NCBI GenBank assembly: GCA_002385665.1
Contig: DGDX01000082.1
Coordinates: 1 to 24,961 of the forward strand
Length of the DNA: 24,961 nt
Direction of reading: 5' to 3'
From: Firmicutes bacterium UBA3941
GTDB taxonomy: Bacteria > Bacillota > Clostridia > Caldicoprobacterales > UBA3941
Part shown: positions 9,373 to 15,741 of the stretch, piece after piece
Layout: each line of letters opens with the position of its first letter
Numbering within the stretch: the first letter of the stretch is position 1
Program-made: the position numbers and the translations under genes
The notes under the pieces: model-generated
Seen by the model: only the letters and a program-made list of their open reading frames with translations
Told to the model about the DNA's origin: nothing
Databases searched by the model: none

Positions 9373-9547
9373 TGTTTTCCACCTCGATTTCCTGATACCC
9401 GATCCCCTACATGAGCTTCTTTTTCCATCTATTGTATGGGTATAATAATGATGAAGTTTAAGATCTGTACAAAACAAAATATGAAGAATCTTAATCTATT
9501 CATATCACTATGTTATCACAATTTGTAGTAATCTAAGAATATCATCT

Positions 9548-9576
9548 ATATTAGCACTCTTGTTTTCTACAGTCAA
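9548..9576 (-). promoter_or_regulatory. candidate promoter of the ABC exporter operon
   Basis: On the minus strand TTGACT (9576-9571), a 17-bp spacer and TAATAT (9553-9548) form a sigma-A type promoter. It would give a leader of about 170 nt before the ATG at 9372. I found no convincing terminator hairpin in this leader. Confidence 0.45.
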
Positions 9577-9696
9577 TATGTGGAAAAATATAAATAATCT
9601 CTCTATATCTATACCCAAACTGGAAAATTAACCAATCCGATTTCTCCATTAATTATGGTGAAAAAACTTTCTATAAAAAGAGGATTCCCTAACTAT

Positions 9697-9724
9697 TTGG
9701 CGAATTAAGGAATAAAGATAGAAT
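9697..9724 (+). promoter_or_regulatory. candidate promoter for the 9752-12484 cluster
   Basis: TTGGCG (9697-9702) and TAGAAT (9719-9724) are spaced by 16 bp, so transcription would start about 20 nt before the ATG at 9752. The -10 is good and the -35 is four of six. The rest of the 9373-9751 gap is AT-rich with no gene seen. Confidence 0.4.
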
Positions 9725-9751
9725 AATTTCCTAATATCAGGAGTGATCATT

Positions 9752-10378
9752 ATGAGTGACCTAACTGATTATGAGGTTTTAATAAACAAGATTCCTGGTA
9801 TCATCTCTTCTCGATTTGTTACCAATTCAGATAATGAGATCATTGAGCTCCACGTATTAGCCAACATTTATCGCTCGCCAAAACAGCTGGTTAGGGATAT
9901 TCAATCGGCTTTACTAACTACATATAATATAAAAATTGATCACAAGATCATAAGTGTTGCCCAAATAGATGACGGGGTATTAGGCCCTAGAGAGCAAAGG
10001 TTCAACTTACATTTTGTAAAAGTTCTTTCAGAGGGACCCAAGTCCCAGGTCGAGGTGATCCTATTAAGGGATGATGAATCCTTCCTAGGGGTGGCTCAAG
10101 GTGGAAACTCCTTGGGCAGTCGCATGCGTTTGATATCCGAAGCTACCTTAAATGCAATAGAAAATGCCCTGGGCTTAGAGTATGTGTTTATCCTGGATGA
10201 CGTTACCCCTGTTCATGTATCAGGCAATAAAGCCTTTATGGTAACCGTATCCCACCTGTTCGAATTAGGTGAAGAGTTGTTATGCGGGTGTTGCATAGTC
10301 ACCAAGGACGAAAATGAAGCGGTGGTAAAGGCAACCTTAGATGCTATCAATCGCAGAGTTGTCAGATATTTTAAATAG
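9752..10378 (+). CDS. conserved protein of unknown function, first gene of the HD-GYP cluster
   Basis: This is a soluble 208-residue protein without signal peptide or membrane segments. ATG 9752 has CAGGAG 8 nt upstream; the in-frame GTG at 9743 overlaps that site and is rejected. The N-terminal part (about 8-72) has an alternating strand-helix pattern with IIELHVLA (30-37), RSPKQLVRDIQSALL (41-55) and IKIDHKIISVAQ (60-71), suggesting a small ferredoxin-like or KH-like fold. The C-terminal part (about 98-208) has a second strand-helix-strand pattern, a GCC cysteine pair at 179-181 and the ending VVKATLDAINRRV, which is loosely reminiscent of small-molecule binding or dimerisation domains. I recognise the style as a clostridial protein encoded near HD-GYP genes but cannot name a function. 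The stop is followed 7 nt later by one arm of a 15-bp inverted repeat. Confidence 0.8.
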   Translation: MSDLTDYEVLINKIPGIISSRFVTNSDNEIIELHVLANIYRSPKQLVRDIQSALLTTYNIKIDHKIISVAQIDDGVLGPREQRFNLHFVKVLSEGPKSQVEVILLRDDESFLGVAQGGNSLGSRMRLISEATLNAIENALGLEYVFILDDVTPVHVSGNKAFMVTVSHLFELGEELLCGCCIVTKDENEAVVKATLDAINRRVVRYFK

Positions 10379-10385
10379 CGCCATT

Positions 10386-10606
10386 AATAGGCCAAACCAT
10401 CTATAAAATCCTTAATCAACCCAATTTAATAGCGGAGCGGATATGGCCTGTCTGACTAGCTGATGACAGAGATTATATTAGGAGGCTATATCTAGATGAA
10501 AAAGATAGTAGTTAAGGTATTAGTTGCACTGTCTGCATTACTTTCCTTGATACTTGCCGGCGGTGCCAGTGTAGGCTGGTATTAATCTAAAATGGTTTGG
10601 CCTATT
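10386..10606. repeat. perfect 15-bp inverted repeat enclosing a small peptide gene
   Basis: The left arm is 10386-10400 (AATAGGCCAAACCAT) and the right arm 10592-10606 (ATGGTTTGGCCTATT); the two are exact reverse complements separated by 191 bp. The left arm begins 7 nt after the stop of the upstream gene and the right arm ends 23 nt before the HD-GYP start codon. The arms therefore bracket the 29-codon peptide gene and nothing else. In RNA they could form a long-range stem closing the peptide message into a loop. Flanking bases show no target-site duplication, so a small mobile element is not supported. Confidence 0.85.
10496..10585 (+). CDS. 29-residue hydrophobic membrane peptide
   Basis: An ATG at 10496 preceded by AGGAGG (10 nt spacing) opens a 29-codon frame ending in TAA at 10585. 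The peptide starts MKKIVVKVL, has a continuous hydrophobic core (VLVALSALLSLILAGG) and ends ASVGWY. It resembles either a small single-span membrane protein or a secretion signal with a very short remainder; cleavage after the GGA would leave SVGWY. It has no cysteine, so it is not a standard AgrD thiolactone precursor, although the N-terminal helix is similar in character. It sits alone between the arms of the 15-bp inverted repeat, 44 bp before the HD-GYP start. The strong ribosome site and membrane-like composition support real translation. Its role as a signal, a regulator of the HD-GYP membrane domain or a leader peptide is inference. Confidence 0.65.
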   Translation: MKKIVVKVLVALSALLSLILAGGASVGWY

Positions 10607-10629
10607 CTTGTCTAGAAAGGTGTTTAAGC

Positions 10630-11928
10630 ATGGATAAAAAATCTATAGCCTTCTTATCGTTTACTATATCCATCGGTATTCTTATTTTAGGATTTTCCAT
10701 ATACAAAATTTTTGGACAAGTCAAGTTTTTTGATATCTTATATTGGATACTTTTAGCCGGCCTTTGCCAATCCTTTTTAGTGGTATTTAATAAGGATCGT
10801 TATGTAAGCGTGGTATTTGCAATAATATTCGCGGTCCAACTCACCTACGGTACATATCACAGTGTAATAATAGCCGCAGGGAGCCAAGTTTTTTTTGTGT
10901 ACAAGGAAAAGCCCCAAACCTATAGGCATATTTTCAGTGTTCCCCCATATAAGACTCTTTTTAACGTAGCAAATGTTTGTATATCGGCTTTCATATCGGG
11001 GTCAACATTGGAATTTTTATCAAAGGTATATGATCTAAACATAAAGATGTTTGCATTTACACTACTTATGTTGATCTACACAATTTCATATGCTCTATTA
11101 AACACCGGAATACTTATGGGCCTCATGTCTTTTCTAAACAAAGATTCGTTTTTTAAGCTTTGGTTCGGCCTTATGTCCTGGATACTACCGAATTTTGCTG
11201 CTATCGCTCCTTTTGGGTACTTTATTGCCCTTCTATATAATCAACCTCAGGGGAAAATTTATATCGCCTTGCTGGTAGGACCGCTGCTGTTAGCTCGCCA
11301 TTCCTTCCAATTGTATCAAAATTCCAAGGAGCTATATTACAAGACAGTTAAAGCCCTCACAGCCGCTATTGAAGCAAAGGATCCTTATACGGAAGGCCAC
11401 TCGCGTAGAGTTGAAGGATATGCCCGTCAAATTGCACAAGAGCTTAAACTTGATAAAGCTACCATCCATTCTATAGAGGTGGCTGCTCTTCTCCATGATA
11501 TAGGCAAAATAGGTATTAACGATTATATTTTAAATAAGAAGGAGAATCTCAGCGATTCAGAGTTTTCCCAAATACACGAGCACCCTATAATAGGTTTAAA
11601 AATATTGGAGGATATTGAACTACCCTTTAAAAGTAAAGAAATAATAAAGTTTCATCACGAAAGATATGACGGTAAGGGATATCCACTAGGACTTGGAGGG
11701 GACCAGATCCCCATAGAGGCATACATCCTTTCTGCTGCTGATGCCTATGATGCTATGACCTCTAATCGCCCATACAGGGATGCGATGCCGCCAGCAAGAG
11801 CAGCTGAAATACTGATTGCAAACAGCGGCACCCAGTTTCATCCCGATGTCGTGAATGCCTTTATCAAGGTACTGAAGCGCAAAAACATAAATACTCAAAA
11901 AAGGGAAATGGAAGACAATGTTGATTGA
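10630..11928 (+). CDS. multi-pass membrane HD-GYP domain protein, probable cyclic-di-GMP phosphodiesterase
   Basis: This 432-residue protein has an N-terminal half (about 5-215) made of roughly seven hydrophobic segments forming an integral membrane sensor-like domain. It is followed by an HD-GYP domain (about 235-425). Metal and active-site motifs are intact: the EAKDPYTEGHSRRV entry helix, HDIGKIG (His289-Asp290), HHERYDGKGYP with GYP at 350-352, and AADAYDAMTSNRPYR. HD-GYP proteins hydrolyse c-di-GMP, or in some cases cGAMP, in the cytoplasm. The start is ATG 10630 with GAAAGGTG 7 nt upstream; an in-frame TTG at 10597 lies inside the inverted-repeat arm and is unlikely. The 3' end overlaps the DUF5317 gene by 11 bp, so they are co-transcribed. 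The membrane ligand is unknown; the adjacent peptide is one conceivable candidate. Confidence 0.9.
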   Translation: MDKKSIAFLSFTISIGILILGFSIYKIFGQVKFFDILYWILLAGLCQSFLVVFNKDRYVSVVFAIIFAVQLTYGTYHSVIIAAGSQVFFVYKEKPQTYRHIFSVPPYKTLFNVANVCISAFISGSTLEFLSKVYDLNIKMFAFTLLMLIYTISYALLNTGILMGLMSFLNKDSFFKLWFGLMSWILPNFAAIAPFGYFIALLYNQPQGKIYIALLVGPLLLARHSFQLYQNSKELYYKTVKALTAAIEAKDPYTEGHSRRVEGYARQIAQELKLDKATIHSIEVAALLHDIGKIGINDYILNKKENLSDSEFSQIHEHPIIGLKILEDIELPFKSKEIIKFHHERYDGKGYPLGLGGDQIPIEAYILSAADAYDAMTSNRPYRDAMPPARAAEILIANSGTQFHPDVVNAFIKVLKRKNINTQKREMEDNVD

Positions 11929-12484
11929 AGGTATCATAATCGGTATAGTAACAGGTTATCTAAGAGGAGGCAGACTCCGCCGCCTTGCTAATCTTAATCT
12001 AAAAGCTTATTATCTGCTTTTCATAGCTGTAATAATAGAAATAACCCTTAATTATGTCTTAATTAATCATAATGACATTATACTGGAGGCTTATTCTCTT
12101 ATCGCAGTTGTAATTCAATACCTGCTCATATTTGTATTTGTAGGTCTCAATTTAAATAAACCCTATACCTGGCTAATAGGAACTGGCGTTTTACTTAATT
12201 TTATCGTTATCGTTGCTAACTTCGGGGCTATGCCGGTATCCTCTCAAATACTGAGTTTGGCTTCGCCATCAAAGAAAATGACTCTGCTTGGAGAAGGTAA
12301 ATTCTATACTTATAAACTGGTGGAGTCCGGCGTCCTTCTATGGTTTTTAGGTGATATTATTCGCATCTCCTTTCCCCTACGACATTTTATAAGTATAGGT
12401 GATATATTGCTGTCTGTGGGCGTCCTTTTGTTGATCCAAAAATCCATGACAGAACCGGAATATGATCAGCAAGGAGTTGCCTAA
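11918..12484 (+). CDS. DUF5317 family integral membrane protein
   Basis: This 188-residue protein has about five to six hydrophobic helices. It opens with MLIEGIIIGIVTGYLRGGRL, then helices at about 30-48, 53-77, 82-102, 132-148 and 155-170. The conserved-looking features are the LRGG+LRRL segment after helix 1 and GAMPVSSQIL in the middle, which match the DUF5317 family as I recall it. The family often lies beside HD-GYP genes, and no biochemical function is established that I know of. The ATG overlaps the last 11 bp of the HD-GYP gene, suggesting translational coupling and a shared membrane function. The stop overlaps the convergent lipoate ligase gene by 4 bp. Confidence 0.8.
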   Translation: MLIEGIIIGIVTGYLRGGRLRRLANLNLKAYYLLFIAVIIEITLNYVLINHNDIILEAYSLIAVVIQYLLIFVFVGLNLNKPYTWLIGTGVLLNFIVIVANFGAMPVSSQILSLASPSKKMTLLGEGKFYTYKLVESGVLLWFLGDIIRISFPLRHFISIGDILLSVGVLLLIQKSMTEPEYDQQGVA

Positions 12485-13485
12485 AAACCCTTATCCCTTA
12501 TCCAACTTGCCATATCTTGCAACATCTCCTCTCTTTTTGCCCCGATCTTTACTTGGGTTAAGGAGTCAGCAATATGTTCAGAATTGAATAGGCATCCTTG
12601 CAAGATTTTCGGAATCATCTCTATAAGGGCTTCATCCATGGCATCAGAATACACATGAGCCTTTGCTATTCTGGCCTGCTCCAGTTCTAAACCTAATTGA
12701 ATTCCTCCCCATGGAAATCGCGTGTTCAGTTCAATATCAAATTTAGGAGACTCTCCAAAACGCCACTCCCAAGATTTGTATTTCTCATTGAGCCTATTTA
12801 ATGAATCCTGATCGATTCCCTCTTCCCCATATCTGATATCCTGGGTCTGCCCGTACACCCGCTCAAATGATTTTATCAGACCTTGAATCATGCTTGGTAT
12901 ATCCAGTCCGGGGTTGTACTCGCATAGATTGACTACTCTTGATCTTATGGATTCAATACCTTTTGAACGAATCTTATCCTCGGGCACTTCCAGATACCTG
13001 GTCAATTTCTCCATATTGGCCGATATCAGAATAGTGCCATGGTGTAGGGCAGACCTTTTTCGGAAGCAAAAGGCATTTCCGGAAAATTTCTTATCATCTA
13101 CAGTCAGATCATTCCTGCCGCTAAAAACTGCCTTGATACCCATGTCATTTACAGCACCCAATACGACTTCCAATTGCTTGTTCACATCGTAGTAGCGTTT
13201 ATCCACCAAAAATGAAAAGTTGAGATTGCCCGTATCATGAAAGACTGCCCCACCGCCGGAGCTTCTGCGAGCCAGCTTACCCCCCTCTGATTCCAGTAGC
13301 TGTATTCGGCATTCCTTCCAAGCGTTTTGATTCTTTCCTATTACGACAGTATTTTGATTCTGCCACAGGTAAAGTATGCATTCCTTGGGCTTTACGTCCT
13401 CTAATAGGTATTCTTCTATTGCTAAGTTTCTCCATGGATCTAAATTGTTTCCTATCACTATTCTTGTGTTCATTAGCCCGGGCAT
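12481..13485 (-). CDS. lplA: lipoate-protein ligase A family protein
   Basis: LplA-type enzymes activate lipoate with ATP and transfer it to the lysine of lipoyl domains (2-oxoacid dehydrogenases, glycine cleavage H protein). The 334-residue product opens with a typical NLAIEEYLL helix, then LYLWQNQNTVVIGKNQN and the adenylate-binding RRSSGGGAVFHDTGNLNFSF segment. The catalytic lysine region follows as DDKKFSGNAF and HHGTIL. A C-terminal accessory domain (about 245-330, WEWRFGESPKF onward) is present, as in full-length LplA. The start is uncertain: ATG 13485 and ATG 13473 are both in frame and neither has a visible ribosome site, while a TGA three codons upstream of 13485 blocks extension. 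It is downstream of the ATPase gene on the same strand (57 bp gap). No lipoyl-domain gene is in the window. Confidence 0.9.
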   Translation of the reverse strand: MPGLMNTRIVIGNNLDPWRNLAIEEYLLEDVKPKECILYLWQNQNTVVIGKNQNAWKECRIQLLESEGGKLARRSSGGGAVFHDTGNLNFSFLVDKRYYDVNKQLEVVLGAVNDMGIKAVFSGRNDLTVDDKKFSGNAFCFRKRSALHHGTILISANMEKLTRYLEVPEDKIRSKGIESIRSRVVNLCEYNPGLDIPSMIQGLIKSFERVYGQTQDIRYGEEGIDQDSLNRLNEKYKSWEWRFGESPKFDIELNTRFPWGGIQLGLELEQARIAKAHVYSDAMDEALIEMIPKILQGCLFNSEHIADSLTQVKIGAKREEMLQDMASWIRDKGF

Positions 13486-13542
13486 GAATATTCACGTATT
13501 TGATGGCGTGAAAATGCCCATCCCCCCTTTATGTAGAATCTT

Positions 13543-14664
13543 CTATGAATTTTCAGACAGTCTGAGTATTTCTCTCAATACTTCCTCTCTCTTGGCATTG
13601 ACTTCGTTAAAGTCCATGGCTTCAATATAATACCTTTCCAACTGCCCATGAACTTCCCTTGCCCTGGATATAAAATCAACCGCCCTATCTATCAGATGAT
13701 AAAAACGCTTTTTTGCCGCTCCCATATCATCTGCAAACTCCAGGATAGCTTTATTCATTAAATAATCATCAAAGTCTATATATGACTCAAAGGACCTGTC
13801 CCCCAAAATTAAAATATTGTTTCCCAGAACTTGGTTCACATTGACCAATACTCTTTTCAATTGGGGAAGAATCAAGATATCCAATTCTCCAATATCTATT
13901 GGGGAATGAAACTGTTGGGTAGAGAGTCCCAGGTCTTCGGCCTTCTGGGCTAACCGGCTTATAGCCTTCCCCACCCCCGATCCCGGTCTGCCCGAAAAAG
14001 CATAGACCTTATGATCGGGCTCAACCAGGCTATTAGTATAATTACGTATACCTTTACCGCTTATGGCTGTCGCAAAGAAGTGAGTATGGTGTGCTTCCCT
14101 TGTGGAAAAGTCCTCATAGCCCTTAAAGAGGTCAATCATCACTTGCCTTAAGACAGAGTTATATTCTTTTTCGTTAAAGTCATCTTCAACATAGGATCTC
14201 CACTCATCATAGGCGATTCTGGCTTCTCTTAGGTGATTATAGGCCGATTTAAACAATCTGGCGCCCCGTTTGTTTAGTTGTAAAATCTCTTCCTTGTATT
14301 TAGCCAGTATGGTTTCATCCCAATACTGGCCCAACCAGACTATATCATCGGTTATGCCCGGGTTCCTAGGATCTACAGTATGGGGCGATGTACCGTCCAA
14401 CAGTGCAATCCCCAATTCCGGTATGGATATGGCATCCAAAGAATCCGGATCTGTTGGGCACCGATATTCTACCAGATCAAAGCCTAAATCCAGCATATGG
14501 CTTCCTATCCCGGCCATAAATGTGGACTTGCCCGCCCCCGGACCCCCTTTTATTATATAGCGTTTGACATAATCCCCACCGATAATGTAATCAAAAAAAG
14601 AATGAAACCCCATAGGAGTGTTACCCCCGGGAAAAACCCTTCTTACCTTGCCTTTACTGCTCAT
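13543..14664 (-). CDS. P-loop ATPase, PRK06851-like
   Basis: This is a soluble 373-residue protein. A canonical Walker A, GGPGAGKST, is at 40-48, just after RYIIKG. A second nucleotide-binding-like element appears midway as FSGRPGSGVGK (223-233), with an extra residue before the lysine, so the protein looks like two tandem NTPase halves with the second degenerate. Between them are HTVDPRNPG and a charged helical region with an AHHTHFFATA segment near 191-200. I recognise it as the widespread Firmicutes ATPase family catalogued as PRK06851, whose function is not established. ATG 14664 has AAGGGG about 10 nt upstream. It may be co-transcribed with the lipoate ligase gene downstream, but nothing in the sequence ties it to lipoylation. 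Confidence 0.78.
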   Translation of the reverse strand: MSSKGKVRRVFPGGNTPMGFHSFFDYIIGGDYVKRYIIKGGPGAGKSTFMAGIGSHMLDLGFDLVEYRCPTDPDSLDAISIPELGIALLDGTSPHTVDPRNPGITDDIVWLGQYWDETILAKYKEEILQLNKRGARLFKSAYNHLREARIAYDEWRSYVEDDFNEKEYNSVLRQVMIDLFKGYEDFSTREAHHTHFFATAISGKGIRNYTNSLVEPDHKVYAFSGRPGSGVGKAISRLAQKAEDLGLSTQQFHSPIDIGELDILILPQLKRVLVNVNQVLGNNILILGDRSFESYIDFDDYLMNKAILEFADDMGAAKKRFYHLIDRAVDFISRAREVHGQLERYYIEAMDFNEVNAKREEVLREILRLSENS

Positions 14665-14734
14665 ACTTTTCCGTCCCCTTCCATAACCATATTCTACTTT
14701 CTATGATATGCGGGTATAGCAATTTTGGAAGGCC

Positions 14735-15661
14735 TTACTTCGTAAGTAGAGAAGCAATTATCATAACCAATCCCGTTATCTGATAGATTCCTATAGTACC
14801 GGCATTTGCCTTAATTAGCTTTGGGATGTTGTTGAATTCCTTTCTGGCTATTTTAACGGACCTAAAAGCCAAGGGTATGCTAATCCAACCAATTAACCAT
14901 ATAATGTTCCTATACAGCGCTGCAACCAATATAAATGAGGCATAGGCCAAGATAAACAGCAATCCATATACCAGAATACCCTTCTCTTTCCCCAGCCTTA
15001 CTACCCAGTTTTTTTTATTGCATTTCATATCCGCTTCATAGTCAGGATATTGATTGATCCATAATACGTTGGCTATAAGGAATCCCAATGGTAGTCCGAC
15101 TATCATGACTTTAAAGTCAAATCTCCCGGACATAACCAAATAGATTCCCAAGGTTATCAAGGGTCCAAAGGTAAACCCAACAGCAAATTCCCCCAATCCC
15201 CTGTAGGCAAATTTCAAAGGTGGAACGCTGTAGAATATGGATATAAGGACTCCCAATAGACCCACCCACAAAACTCTTGGTTCTTTAAAGACCACAATCA
15301 ACAGACCTATACCACAGGCAGAGGCAAAGGTACCCAAAGCAATGTACATGACTTCCCTCAGGGTAAGTTTGCCCTGGACTATGGTCTTTTTCCCGCCACT
15401 GAAGGGAGTTCTGTTCTCCGGGGCTATATTTCTATCTACACCCGTTTTGTAGTCTATATACTCATTAATGGCATTTTTACCTATTTCTATAAGGTAGATA
15501 CCCATCAGTGAAAGGATGAACCATAGAAAATCGAATCCGCCTGTTACGCTATAGGACAATGAGGCCCCTACCAACATGGGGACCGTGGAAGCAATCCATA
15601 TCTTTGGATCTGCCAGCTGCCAAAATCCGCCCCATAGACGTTTGAGTTCTGCAATTTCCAT
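14735..15661 (-). CDS. UbiA-family membrane prenyltransferase (MenA-like)
   Basis: These enzymes attach a polyprenyl chain to an aromatic or other acceptor within the membrane. The 308-residue product has eight to nine hydrophobic helices. The first Asp-rich motif is NEYIDYKTGVD (66-76) and the second is NQYPDYEADMKCNKKN, the two Mg-diphosphate binding sites; SGGKKTIVQG follows the first, as in MenA-type proteins. ATG 15661 is chosen because GGAG lies 9 nt upstream; an ATG five codons earlier (15676) has no site. No other menaquinone genes are nearby, so the acceptor cannot be assigned. It lies downstream of cadA with an 80-bp gap and upstream of the ATPase gene by 70 bp. MenA itself, or a related 1,4-dihydroxy-2-naphthoate or heme-type prenyltransferase, is possible. 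Confidence 0.85.
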   Translation of the reverse strand: MEIAELKRLWGGFWQLADPKIWIASTVPMLVGASLSYSVTGGFDFLWFILSLMGIYLIEIGKNAINEYIDYKTGVDRNIAPENRTPFSGGKKTIVQGKLTLREVMYIALGTFASACGIGLLIVVFKEPRVLWVGLLGVLISIFYSVPPLKFAYRGLGEFAVGFTFGPLITLGIYLVMSGRFDFKVMIVGLPLGFLIANVLWINQYPDYEADMKCNKKNWVVRLGKEKGILVYGLLFILAYASFILVAALYRNIIWLIGWISIPLAFRSVKIARKEFNNIPKLIKANAGTIGIYQITGLVMIIASLLTK

Positions 15662-15741
15662 AATCCCATACTCCATTACTATAAGATATTATGTTTAGAC
15701 AGTATAACAAAACTTCTCATCCGGTTCCTATACAATGGACC

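Noticed and set aside
9373..9477. 35-codon in-frame N-terminal extension of the 744-aa ABC subunit
   Set aside because: The stretch is Lys/Arg/Ser/His-rich with no ribosome site, while ATG 9372 has a strong one and begins with the expected membrane helix. A BmrB-like leader peptide was considered, but no attenuator hairpin is seen.
10379..10495. Possible c-di-GMP riboswitch, suggested by GGCCAAACCAT and the HD-GYP gene downstream
   Set aside because: Only that short string resembles the class I motif; the second conserved half and the tetraloop-receptor elements are absent.
10386..10606. Miniature transposable element, because of terminal inverted repeats and about 220 bp size
   Set aside because: No target-site duplication flanks the arms and a well-formed gene with ribosome site lies inside; an element-wide search of the genome would be needed to revive the idea.
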